Counted from the first letter of the stretch, positions 1 through 11,049 are shown. The stretch is 64,000 bases of DNA from Scleromitrula shiraiana (GCA_028455995.1 JABELC010000009.1:1240001-1304000), one strand, 5' to 3'. Numbers and translations: made by a program. Notes: generated by a model from the sequence alone, not told the origin.

Positions 1-13
1 TATACTTTTATAC

Positions 14-230
14 TATTCTCGATTCGTGGTCTATTACAAACACGAACTCCCAAAGCTCACATACAACTTTCAAACTTCTTTACTATTCTCGATTCGTGGT
101 CTATTACAAACACGAACTTTTAAAGCTCACATACAACTTTCAAACTTCTTTACTTTTCTCGACTCATTGTCTATACCAAAAACGAACTTCAAAACCGCTT
201 TACTCTTAACCCATTGTCTACTATCAACTC
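14..230. repeat. 70-bp tandem repeat upstream of the 242-1092 gene
   Basis: The motif gattcgtggt followed by ctattacaaa occurs at 21 and again at 91, and a diverged form (gactcattgt) at 161, so the period is exactly 70 bases. A shorter, more diverged fourth unit ends near 220. The repeat runs up to the start codon at 242. Related units reappear, inverted, at about 4240-4360 beside the decayed copy. It probably lies in the promoter or 5' leader of the gene. Confidence 0.8.
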
Positions 231-241
231 AAACATTCAAG

Positions 242-1092
242 ATGTCTTATCAAAAAGTTTCAAAACGGCAATCAATTTCAGATGGCCTAAACAGGCTTAG
301 TACCTTTCTCCACGCTCCTACCATTCCCAAACCAACTACCACCGCCAAAACAGGAAAGCGCGAGGCGCTTAAAGCTAAAATCATCGAAAAATTCCAAATA
401 GGGAAGGAGTTGCTCAAAAAAATCCACCCTAAGAATAGGGAGGAGAAGGGGTACACCTACACCTTCTCAATGGGGAAGGAGGGCGAAGACGATGATGATG
501 ACGATGATGATGATGACGATGATGATGATGATGATGATGATGATGACGACTATGAACATTGGAGGTTAGTTACCCACTTAAACATTAATCACGGTTCAAT
601 CAACTAACTCTAATTAGTTATTACCACGGCCAGGTCGCCAAAAAGACCCCAACCGCGGTCGAGCTAGTGCTCGAGCCCGAAGACGAGTGGGAGGATATCT
701 CCTCTTCTGACGAAACCGAGCTAGAGGAGCTCGAGTTCACACCACTCGCCGCGGTTGGGGCACCAACTAACAACAGAGTTCGTCGGGTCGGAGGTGACTA
801 TGGTGGTCATCATACTCACGTGGCTCAAGTTCCACCAGTTTTACCGGAACTTGGGCCGTATGATGGTCACACCTTTTTTGACTTCGTCAAAATTCACCTT
901 CGGCCCGACGAGGAAGATACCGTGAGGAAGAAGGAGCGGCTGAGCCGCGACGACTGGCTGGGGGTGGGGGGGGCGAATCCCCTTACGGGGTTATTCGATG
1001 AGTTGGGGGTGAGTGGGGGTGGGGGTGGGGGTGGATATGGGAGTGGGAGAGGAAGAGACAGGAGACATAGGATCTCCTTCCTACTTAATTAG
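242..1092 (+). CDS. Hypothetical protein with poly-Asp tract and Gly/Arg-rich tail
   Basis: No family recognised. The two-exon model is 242..564 joined to 618..1092 (265 aa). The 53-base intron has a GTTAGT donor, a CTAAC branch and a TTAG acceptor, and joins both open frames without a stop. The N-terminal part (MSYQKVSKRQS...) is basic and polar. Residues 83-103 are 21 consecutive aspartates, coded by GAT/GAC repeats. Exon 2 opens acidic (EPEDEWEDISSSDE) and ends with a Gly-rich then Arg-rich tail coded by a run of G5-T units. The charge pattern suggests a disordered protein. The start at 242 is chosen because a decayed relative at 4360-4430 (minus) conserves the ATG and the following 20 codons. 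It may be a young or lineage-specific gene, or part of a repeat family. Expression is unproven. Confidence 0.5.
1005..1034 (+). other. G-quadruplex-type G-run cluster
   Basis: Four runs of five G (1005-1009, 1015-1019, 1021-1025, 1027-1031) are separated by loops of 5, 1 and 1 bases. This fits the canonical G4 pattern on the coding strand. It codes for the Gly tract of the protein ending at 1092. Another long G run lies at 960-973. Confidence 0.6.
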
Positions 1093-1180
1093 GGAAAGAG
1101 GAAGGAGATCCTATTTCTCCTCATGTATTGTAGTATAAGTGTTTCTTTTTTTTAGATAGATTTCCTTTGTTTTTTCTTTT

Positions 1181-1255
1181 GTTTTGGCGTTTTGGAGTTT
1201 TGGCGTTTGGGCGTTTGGGCGTTTTGGAGTTTGGGCGTTGGGGCGTTTGGCGTTT
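1181..1255. repeat. GCGTTTTGG-type minisatellite
   Basis: Roughly ten imperfect units of 7-9 bases (ggcgtttt, ggagtttt, gggcgttt) follow each other just downstream of the acidic-protein gene. The inverted decayed copy has one such unit (4101-4115 on the minus strand), so the array looks like a local expansion of a single ancestral unit. Confidence 0.75.
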
Positions 1256-4084
1256 TTGTTTTTATTTTTATTTTTTGTTTTTTTTTTCTTTTGTATAGTA
1301 TAGAATGCATTGCTTTATTATTATTAACTGAGTCTTGATGATTGAAGTGACTTGAATATATGACTTGCTGTTGATGACTGGAACACAATAAAAGATGTGA
1401 GTTCCTCTCAATTGTTGATATGCTTTCGAGTATTGAAATGCTATGCGATATCCAGGTCATTGCTTGTGGCTGAACTTGTACTAAGTACTGAGCATATCAA
1501 AGTGTATAGGTTACTTTTAATTGCTAGAACACTTGTAAATTTTACAATCATCTAGAGGTATGAATCCAGCTTGGGGGCTGGGATTATTCAGATCTACAAG
1601 TTATCTTCGCACATTCTGCTCATTTCACACATTGATGTAGTTTCATTACATATACTTGGTTATTGAATTCACATGAACACTCAAGACTATGATAAATCTT
1701 AAGATGGTTCCACATTCCAGAATGACATTGACTGTTGAATTTATTGAGATGTGCAAAAGTTCCATGGTTATTGAAGTGCTATGGATGTCTAGATTATACT
1801 GAGATGTTGAAGTCGTTTGGATTTGCAGGAATCTCTCGGACATTAAGGTAGGTTGGAACTTTGAGTAGATATCAAATCAGAAGTTCACGAGTGTGTTAAT
1901 GTGATGCCGACTATGAACATTCACAACCCGCCCTATGAGGTATGTGATTTCTCTCCATGCTTTTCTTTTTTTACCTTCCCAATATTGCTTTTTTCTGCAT
2001 CTCACTGTGTTCAATTTTTACCCCTTATAATCGGTAGGATGGTATCACTCGGATGGATTGGGCGAAATTTATCTCTCACTACTTTTGATGGAGTTATCAA
2101 AAGAAATATGGTATTTTGAGGCTTGTTGTTCATTTGAAAATTTCGAGATGTACGATTAAACATTCAATTTAAATTTATATGGGCATAATAATGAGATGTA
2201 TTAGCGGATTATTGTATCATTGATCCCATCTCAAAATTTATCATTGATCAAATATTCACTAGGTTGACAAACTCGCCAACTACCATCTAGAACGGTATGA
2301 TCATGAATATTCTAGAAAATATCATCCAAATATAGTATGCTATATGCTCCATTTTGTCATCAAGTGCAGTTATTTGCTAGCAAGTTTCTCCAAGACCCTC
2401 TCAGGATCAGAAATCATAGTCCATCCAATATTCAATTCAAGGTTGCCGAAATCACCAGACTCGTTCAACTAATGATTAGCGGCGCAAAAAGATCTATATA
2501 GAGTATCTAAGGTAATGGGAGTTATAGCATGAAACCGGCTATCTTTGACAGGGTTATCCAGTATGTTTAGACAGATCGCTCTCCGCACCCTTTGTTACCA
2601 TGGTATTGTGCTGATTTCTGACAGACATATCTCGTACCATACTGCACAAGCCTGAGCATCACAAGATTCGGCTAAGAAATGGTCAATCGAATTCTCGGAG
2701 AAAGAGGCATGTCATCAAGCTTCTTGTAAGAATTAAATTATCCAGTTCGATATGTGAAGAACGTAGTCCTTCATATGAGAATCCCAGTGAATTGCTTTTG
2801 CAGGCAACGTGATACACCACTCGCCCATAATTTCCAGAAATATCCTTCAGGTGAGCTTGCAGCCTAGAACCTAAGATTATCAAACTAATGAATTTGGTAG
2901 CTTTGTGAAATAACCGCTGCAATAAACTGCACCATCATTTTAACAGATCGTGTATCCTCCAATGTTCTACGATTATTTTATATGTTGTTCATGTCCTTAA
3001 ATTTGAAATCAATATCCAGCAGTGTATCTAAAGGTTATCTAATACATAAGTCTGGTATTGGATTGGCTATATTTTCTATGTTAAGACAGATTTAATATCA
3101 TGTTTTGAGCAGTAGTCTTACAGAAAGCATGGCTAATTCCGAATGTACTACATTACTTGAGGTAACGAAGACGACAGCAGGAAGAAACTCCATGGAACGA
3201 ACCTCCTTTTCTCCTATCAAATAAGTAAATGTTGTAATTGCACTTAATTGACCCCATCCTTTGATATTTCAACTTACAAATAATCTCCGGTCAACTGCCA
3301 AAAGACGTAACCAATATATACGGGCGAGGAATGAGGTAGAGAAATGAGATACACACAGTTCGAGTGAGAACGACTTCAATTAATTCCTCATTTCAAGCAA
3401 ACTCCATCACTTGACATTTTCACAATTCGAAAAAGATGTATGAGCCTGAGTAACTGCATATCTTGATTTCCCATATAATTGAAGCAGAAACTGTTGACAC
3501 GGTGATGTTTGTTTGAGCAATCTGCGCAGAAGCTGCCCTTGATATTGTGGAAACTGCAGTGCTTCTTATCAGACAGGAAAAAATCGATCTTGTTACAAGA
3601 AAAGACTTTGCAAACATTGATGACTTCATTTTTGAGATATTCTCCTAACTTCTGAGAACGGGACTGCAGTGTATCCCAACCTTCCGCTGCAGAGTCTAAA
3701 GTAGCTTCGGTATGTTCTTGCTATTTTTTGAGTTTAATCCAAGTTATTTTAATAATTGGATGTTCCGGATTGTTCCTATATTTATCATTAATTCGATACT
3801 CGTTGACTGTTCATGGTTCAAGATCAACCGAGTGCCCTCATGGTATGGTCAATTAGAACCCACTCATCACTCAATACCTTTGAGCTTCATACAGCAGTCT
3901 TGGAGACTAATCATATCTAGATATATCTTAATCTTGCAGGCTGATACCTGCAAATACTTTGAACAGATGATTTGAACGACAACACACCCAACATAAACAT
4001 ATATATCACAAGCAAAATGTATAGAAAGGCTTGGGATGCAAGAGATCTGGATTTTCTATGCAAATTGGATATATACAGTATGCG

Positions 4085-4790
4085 AAAAGTCTATTCCTTT
4101 CTCAAAACGCCAAAAATAAAGAAAAGAAAAGAAGACGAAAGGTTACTATAATACATGATGAGACATAAGATCTCCTATCTCTTCCACGACCACTACCACT
4201 ATTCGTGTTTAATATAGACAACGAGTCTATATTAAAATGATTATAGTTTGAAAGGGTTAAAAGTTTTTGTTAATAATAGACAATAAGTCAAAAGTAAAGA
4301 AGTTTGAAGGTTCGTGTCGATTAGTTCTATAGACAATGAGTCGAGACCAAAGTAGTTTGAAAGGCGCTGAGCCTATTTAGGCCATCCGAGATGAACTGAT
4401 GTTTTGAAACCTTTTTGTAAAACATTATGAATGTTCGTGAAGTGGATATTGTGGGAGTAAAATATGCGCTCATGCAGCCCGGAATTGTAATGGCCGATTG
4501 ATATAAACCGGTAAATGCTTGTTTCATCAGGTTGGATGAGCGAGTTATAGATCTCGTGATCTTTGTAATTAGTTGTTATTATTGAAGTCAGTGATTGAAA
4601 GCTTCGAATAGTCAAGTGGATTATAGGCACTGCCCCAACGATAGCACACAATGCTATGCTTCTCCTACTTCTCCCTTCCCATCGAAAAAATGAATATCTT
4701 CTCCTTCCTATTCTTAGAGTAGATTGTTTTGAGCAACTTCTTCCCTATTTGGGTTTTTTCAACTTTGTAGTTGTCCAAGTAGATGACAAT
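4085..4790 (-). pseudogene. Scrambled, inverted, decayed copy of the 242-1092 gene
   Basis: Several minus-strand blocks match the 242-1092 locus. Block C (about 4780-4665) matches 390-480. Block B (about 4435-4365) matches 235-305 and would still read M-F-Y-K-K-V-S-K-H-Q-F-I-S-D-G-L-N-R-L. Block A (about 4360-4240) matches the 5' tandem repeats. Block D (about 4200-4090) matches the 3' end and downstream flank (1040-1195). The order C-B-A-D differs from A-B-C-D in the gene, and an unrelated stretch of about 220 bases separates C from B. Many differences are C/T or G/A transitions. No continuous frame survives, so this is a relic. Confidence 0.7.
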
Positions 4791-6358
4791 CCTTTATAGG
4801 CTGCAGCTGCGTTGGCAAAATCCAGAGCCAAGCCTTAACGGTTGCCAGTGAGTAAGGCTCGATACCTCTATCATGTCTGGTGTGCTCTCGATGCCTCTTG
4901 AGAATCCATGTGAGGGAATAGCTTTCGAGCTTGTACTATTTGGGCTGAAGGTGCAAACTGTAATTTCAGTATGGTGGCAACTTGAAGATCTGATCAAGGT
5001 CAATTACGGAATTATGAATGTTGAAGTGCACAACTTACATTGTGAGCCAACAGCATCAATCTTGGCCTTTCTCCTTTCTGGCCAAGAAACAAAAATTTGC
5101 TTCAAGGCTCCGCTATATTAACATGTTGTGTCTGTCAGACTGGATGATTGAGTTGTAAATGTCATGCGGTGGCAGCTGGCTAATCTAGTTAAAGTCAATG
5201 ATGGAAAGTTTATAGGCCTCCAAGCAGAGGACAAAGTTTGATGTGCGTGAGTCTGGTTGACATCATTCATCTTCCACCAAATTCAAAGGTTGCTGCTTGG
5301 GTAGAGTCAGGAATCGAAAATTCGTAGATATTAGCATGGGTAACAGAGACTTATTCTCCTTCTTCATCACCTTCTGTGACCAGAATATGTAATAGGCAAA
5401 GAACCAAGGATTGGGACTTGAAGAACAGAACAATTTTGTACTGAAGCCAAAAAAAGAGTATAATCACCTCAACTTCTTCGAAAGAAACTTTTGAGAGGTA
5501 TGAAAGCAGCTTTGAAACCAATAAAAAAGGTACAAAAACTTGCGGATGAAACTTGAGAGGATATCAATCAGGGACAGGAGTGGAAAAGTTGTTATAACAA
5601 TAGAATAATAGTGAGCCGAAGCCAAAAAAAACAATGATATATTGAAGATGTTGTGAAGATGTTGTGAAGATGCAAAGATTGAAATAAAAAGGGAATAACA
5701 ACCAATGCCGAGCTTCCCTTTCCAAAGTTTCCTGTTTCCTAGGATACATTAATATAAACATAAACAAGGCTACTTGAGTAGGAGCGAAGAAAAGATATTT
5801 GTTCCACAATTACAATAAAGGAAAGCTCAGTGTGCATCCGACACTAAAGCAATCCATCGATACTTACTTGGGTAGGAATCGTTCAAGATACACAACGTAA
5901 AAGTCGGAAGTAAAAAGACATTTGGACGTCTACACCACTAAGTGATACAATTGTCTACCAACACAAGACAAATATTGACTAACTGGTGTTAATGATGGCA
6001 TTTTTAAATTGCCGAGTTTGACCGAATTTGAGCGTACATCTACACCATTTTGAGATTCACCACAGAACAACCATCCATGGATTATTTAGATAGCCCGTCA
6101 CTTCTACCGAGGTACAATCTCAAAGAGTGCCTAGATATAGACCAAAAAAGAATCTGATCCCCTCAACTAATGCGGTTGTTGATAATCAGATATAACTGTT
6201 GTTACTCCGTGGCTTCGTCTATTTTGCCGTTTGCTTTTGCCAACATTTCATCGAGTTCAACACGCAATACTCCGTATTTCTTTCCTGGAAATATTCCAGG
6301 TCTCCTCTGGTCGAACTCAGTCGTTACACCTTCCTAGTGACAAATATGTTTATCGTTT

Positions 6359-7726
6359 TCATTGGAAAGCGTTGCTGGTGCTCATCACATAACCGCACTT
6401 GCTAGCTGGAAAGTGTAGTAAGTCATGGATCCTCGGCTCAGGACTCTTATCTAAGTATGCGCAGAGGTCTTTACAGACAACTTTTGCCGAACCCGGAATC
6501 CACCATGAATCAACCTGGCCCAAAAGAGCGCTCCAATAGCACATAATTAGCATAGCTCTAGGATCCTTCTGATCAAGTAGCTGTACAAATGATTCTGGAA
6601 GTTCGCCAACGAAAGACATATATGCACAAATCGTATCTCGGCCAATGGGAAATCGCATCAATTGACACAAACAACTCAGGGACTCCTTGTAAAAGTTGTT
6701 GAACGTGTCTGAATCGCAGTCTGTCTCAAATAACCCATGCAACGCCCTGGATGTTTCCAAGGCCCACGAGTCTGCATCAGCTGAGTTGGTATGATCGCAT
6801 ATCACCTTACCCATAACTCTGGGCTCATTCTCCATCTCGCGCCAAATACTGGCTCTCAAATGGGAATATAAGTCGTTTGTATTCCATAAGATACTGACTC
6901 CTCGCATAGCACGTAGCCAAGTGAGACCCTCGTCATTACCATCAACGCTTATACTTTCTCTCGATTGTACATTCCTGAACGCCAGCATTGTGTGGAGATG
7001 TGACGATGCGACGATTGCATCTACATTGCTGGAATCTAAGCTTGTGCGAATCTGCAACAAGTAAGAGGATAGCGAGAGTGTGTAATGAATTGTGAATGCA
7101 ATGCTGTATTTCTTCTCATTTGGCCGCAAATAACTCAAGTGACTCGCTGCAAATACGAAGATTGCATGCAACAAGTAAGGGGCGCCCAAACAAAGATTAA
7201 GACCGTGTTTTTGGACGATTCGCTGAAACAATGGGGGTCCTATCCATGAAGTATTGACTTGGATAAAGTGGTCCAACAACTCAACTACGTCAGTCAACTT
7301 ATAGATAGGGTCTTTAAAATGCTGATCCAGAAGGCCTGAATTTTCTAAGTATGAAATAATTTTATCCCTGGTTGATGTAGGAGATATGGAATTGATGGTT
7401 GGCTGTGATGATAATGGGCTTAGATCTTCTACAGCCGGCTTTGACAGAGAAGAAAAGTCGCATTGAAGTGGCCTGAGAAGTCGGTTTGTACATTGGCCAC
7501 AGCTTGGCCTTGCTTCATCACACTGTTGCTTTCATCAGAAAGTGATATGTAGGACTAGGCAGTTACACACCTTAATTCTGCGCTGCCTACAATTCTGGCA
7601 GCCGTTCCTGGATTTGGTGTGTGGCTTTCTGGAACGATAGCTTGAGTGAGGCTTTGGGTCTGAAGTGATGGGCTGTGAGATATGGGGACTTTCATTGATC
7701 CATGAAAAGGTTGCCGATTGCGCCAT
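6359..7726 (-). CDS. Zn2Cys6 fungal transcription factor
   Basis: Nuclear regulator of the Gal4-type binuclear zinc cluster class. The two-exon model is 7726..7571 and 7522..6359 (439 aa). The 48-base intron starts GTGTGT and ends CAACAG, and interrupts the cluster exactly between Lys52 and Cys53, which restores the motif. The ligands read C43-x2-C46-x6-C53-x6-C60-x2-C63-x9-C73, with the family's R-x-R-R-I-K-C-D-E core. The rest resembles the middle region of short Zn2Cys6 regulators of the sterol-regulator or aflatoxin-type subfamily (hydrophobic helices, no second DNA-binding motif). ATG 7726 is the first in-frame methionine; the region before it has no obvious upstream exon. The NmrA-like gene lies downstream in coordinate terms but upstream in transcription, on the same strand. 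Targets cannot be told from sequence. Confidence 0.85.
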
Positions 7727-8490
7727 GGGCAAAATCCTTGGACTCTTGATGAATGTGCAGCGACAAACTTCGAAATGATGTACTGAGCTTTAATTCGAAT
7801 ATGATTGAAGATCGTTTTAGCATATTAGACCTTTATGCAAATTTGGGGACTATCACCTGGCGGACACTTGTAACTTTTTCGTGTTTCCTTAGAGATGCTG
7901 CTTGGTCATGCATTGTTGTTCCAAATACATTCATGCATGGCCGATCTATAGTGTGGAGTATTTTGTTGTGGCTATTCATGTATATTATGTAATGCTGCTG
8001 ACTAGACCACCAGGGGTTGTATTAATTCATGGGCCACGATTTGATATCAAAAATGCATACTATCAATGTCCAAATTTTAGTCAAACAATCAAACAATCAA
8101 ACACCGTAATATTATTAATACAACCACTGTCAACCATACACTCCTGGTGCACTCGGAATTTCCAAAGAACCAATTTGTTTAGTTGCTAAAACACAAGCAA
8201 TAGCAATAGACACAAATATTCAAGAACTCGTACATAACTATTACAAAGAGGCATAATCCTGTTTCGCGAAGAAGCTCATGGTCAGCTATTCACTTGCCGG
8301 TAACATGAATCGTCATTTTTGTGAAAAGGCTGGCCCGACACTTACGTATCGAATACTATCACAATCTGTTCATCCAAGAACAGAGCAGAGCAAAGCTGAA
8401 AAATGATCAATGGCGCTATTGATTAAAAATGATACTCAAAATACACTTATCACTACATGGGATTTATTACACATCAATCTGAACACCGAC
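7727..8490. other. Intergenic, promoter side of the Zn2Cys6 gene
   Basis: About 760 bases between the regulator and the NmrA-like gene. It has a short direct repeat (caatcaaac, near 8085-8103), but I see no coding region or recognisable site. Confidence 0.5.
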
Positions 8491-9429
8491 TCAAGTCGAC
8501 TTTGTTTTTGCCTTCTCCGCATCCGCCTCCCTCAAAGCTTGCTCCGCTGTAGTAAACACCAACTCGGGATACCTGTCATTGTCCAAAGGATCTAGCTTAC
8601 CTCTCCCCGAGACCATGTTCTCCAAATACTGCATTCCCTGCCACGCCGTCATCGTCTTATCCTCTACCCCTCCCTCAAAAAATCTCAAGATCGAAATCAT
8701 AACCCGAAGGAAACCAACCCCGCCTGTCCACATTGTGGTATATTTCTGACCACGCACCCGACCTACAATAGCAGCCAAATCTTTCGCATTGAATGAATCA
8801 CCGGCGATACGCAGAATTTTCGGTGTTGGACGGGGGTCTGTAGCTACAGCAGCAGTATAGGCGGCTACGTCTGGAACGGTTGTAACATCGAGTTTCTGAT
8901 CCGCGCTGCCGAAATGCATAATACGATGCCATTTATCATTGATCATTGGGATCATACCACCCGTCACCAGCTCCATGAATGCCCCATTCAACACACTTGT
9001 CCATTCAATGCCCGATTCATCCAGCTTGGCATGGAATTCGCGTCGAAAATCAAGATTTCTGTTAGAGCCTGGAGCCGTCTTGGTGAAATCTAACGAGTAG
9101 TCAGATGGGATGAAACGTCTCACTTTTGCGGCAACGGCGGCCTTAAGAAGGGATCCTTGTGCGCCTAATATGACGTCTCGGAGACCTTGAATTGACGAGA
9201 CGATTGTTGTAGCTCCTTTCAAGGCCTCGGTTAGACTTGGAACGTCAGTCATCTCAACTTCTGTAACCGTGACGCCTGCGTCCCGCAATTTTTGGGTGCG
9301 CGATGCTGCAGTTCCGGGGCGAATAAGGGCCTTAACAGCTACATTTCTCTGGCGTATATTGAGGGCAATTAGAGAACCTAAGCGACCTGATGCACCTGCA
9401 ACGGCGATGAAGCTTTGTGGAGTTGACAT
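8491..9429 (-). CDS. NmrA-like / isoflavone-reductase-type NAD(P)-binding protein
   Basis: Single-exon gene of 312 aa. It begins with a Rossmann fold: a beta strand, then G12-A-S-G15-R-L-G18 (GxxGxxG), as in the atypical short-chain dehydrogenases of the NmrA / PCBER group. A second typical segment is F-I-P-S-D-Y near residue 105, followed by the R-R-E-F helix and the I-E-W-T stretch common to these proteins. The length matches the family (290-330 aa). Family members are either NADPH-dependent reductases acting on small aromatic substrates or redox sensors binding dinucleotide without catalysis (NmrA, HSCARG). The catalytic Lys of isoflavone reductases is not clear here, so either role is possible. 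The protein is probably cytosolic, with no signal peptide or membrane segment. Confidence 0.88.
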   Translation of the reverse strand: MSTPQSFIAVAGASGRLGSLIALNIRQRNVAVKALIRPGTAASRTQKLRDAGVTVTEVEMTDVPSLTEALKGATTIVSSIQGLRDVILGAQGSLLKAAVAAKVRRFIPSDYSLDFTKTAPGSNRNLDFRREFHAKLDESGIEWTSVLNGAFMELVTGGMIPMINDKWHRIMHFGSADQKLDVTTVPDVAAYTAAVATDPRPTPKILRIAGDSFNAKDLAAIVGRVRGQKYTTMWTGGVGFLRVMISILRFFEGGVEDKTMTAWQGMQYLENMVSGRGKLDPLDNDRYPELVFTTAEQALREADAEKAKTKST

Positions 9430-11049
9430 TCTGAAGACAATAATTTATATGGGTGGAGAGAAAGTCACTGAATGAAGAGAAAAGTAAGTAGATGCTTTGA
9501 CTCTGAGAATCATTGTGCACAGCGCAGTGATGAATTTATATTGATATCTGATTAGCTTTCATAGCATAGAGATCTACAGTATGAAAAGCGAGTACGATCT
9601 GAATGAAGCCTAGTGAATATACCTCTAATAAGCTCGCCCCACTGAGCTCCTATTGGTCAAGATACAACTACGGCGAAATCTGCGAAGCGAATACGTTTTG
9701 CATTCGGTTTAGCTCCAGGAGAACGCAACAGCAACAGACAACGGAGCTCGGGCTTCACAGGGTTGCGAATGAAGTTCTTTGTTATCGCAAAATGTCGTAC
9801 TTACAAATCTCTATTCTTTGTATAGAGAAGAGATATAGAATAGGAACGATGAGTTAATCGTGATGCAATGACTTCAACGTTTCATGTTGTTTGCCATCAA
9901 TCAATTCGTTAATCATGATGCCGTGCGATAAGGCTCGGATGGGACTACTAATCCGAATTCCCTCTTTCGCATTCTCCACCTCCTCTTGGCAGCCTTATTA
10001 TTCAGCATGAGGCAATTCATGATCTTCAAATAGCATATTTCGTACATGCATATCATATCCATATATTCAAAATAGGAAACGTCATGCTTACTGTCGCAAC
10101 TCTTTGAGCAGGTAGAAATTGGGATTGCTGTACCACCCCAGGAGGTAAATCATACTTTTAGAAAAGGGCTTCGCAATAGTATTCATTCTCTTTAAACACA
10201 TTATTTCTTTTAGTACCTAAAACCATTGACTACTACCATCCATATGTAGGGGCCTCTTCGAGTTAGAAAAAACGGGCTTTTTGACATGTATATAATATTC
10301 CGAAAAGGTTTTTGAAATTGATTTATAAATCAATTATAAATAAAAAATTTACATCTGGAAGCTTAAATATAAAAGGTTTCTTTTACTTGTATATATAATA
10401 TCTAATTATAAGAGTTAAACGAAGGATCAGGAAAGAAACAACTATCTAGTTAACCAGTAGCAGATTTCCGCAGTGTATACCCTTTTGTTTTCTTGTTTCT
10501 TGCTGATACTGTACCACATTCATATATAGATGAAGATATTTTCCGAAGCATCATACCATACCATGTACGGATGCCTCTGTCAAAAAGGCACGGTTATTTC
10601 TTACCCGAAGAGGCAGCTCCCGAAAGAAAAAAAGATGGAATTGGTACAAAACGATTTTATACGGCACGTATTTCAATTGATGACTCTTATTTATTATTTA
10701 ATTGGCGGACGCGACGTATTAATATATAGGTAATACGTTTAATCTAATTGGTGGCAACCTGCAGTTATATGGAGGACAATGAAGATCGGTTTGAAAAGTC
10801 TCCCCGATATCGGCAAAAATTATCTTTGAATTGAAGCATCATAAATTCCACCCCGCACTACAAAATGTTTCCATGCTTTCCCTCTTCTTTTCCTATCCTC
10901 AACAATAATTGAATTCTTCCTTTCTTCTACTTCTCTCTTACTCTAATCTTCGATTTTCTACTTCTTCTACTCATTTATCCTCTTCTTGGGAATTCAAATA
11001 AGTCAATTTGGTTGGAATCAAGGAATCGAATTATCTATTAATATTCATT
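9430..11049. other. Intergenic between NmrA-like gene and LEU1
   Basis: Divergent promoter region for the NmrA-like gene (-) and LEU1 (+). An AT-rich patch lies at about 10260-10420. The short overlapping frames at 10493-10733 have no family resemblance and look spurious. The last 200 bases before LEU1 are CT-rich (10865-10985), typical of fungal housekeeping promoters. A CCG-N4-CGG palindrome is annotated separately. Confidence 0.5.
10804..10813. promoter_or_regulatory. Leu3-type CCG-N4-CGG palindrome upstream of LEU1
   Basis: The perfect palindrome CCGATATCGG lies 237 bases before the LEU1 start codon. Leu3-family Zn2Cys6 activators bind CCG-N4-CGG, and LEU1 genes are classical Leu3 targets responding to alpha-isopropylmalate. 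The match is seen directly; binding is inferred from the family rule and the location. Confidence 0.5.

Larger units (their letters stand above)
1093..6358. other. Gene-poor interval, about 5.3 kb
   Basis: Apart from the minisatellite at 1181-1255 and the decayed copy at 4085-4790, no coding region can be supported. Open frames are short, lack splice-linked partners and resemble nothing recognisable. Degenerate direct repeats occur between about 4530 and 5220, and a 12-bp tandem duplication (gatgttgtgaa) near 5645. The stretch 1900-4000 looks like ordinary AT-leaning intergenic or decayed sequence. Confidence 0.6.

Noticed and set aside
6359..9429. Secondary-metabolite gene cluster around the Zn2Cys6 gene
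   Set aside because: No polyketide synthase, peptide synthetase, terpene cyclase or P450 is nearby; LEU1 and gene-poor DNA flank the pair.
10493..10733. Two overlapping small frames before LEU1
   Set aside because: Both are open over the same bases and neither resembles a protein; probably chance.
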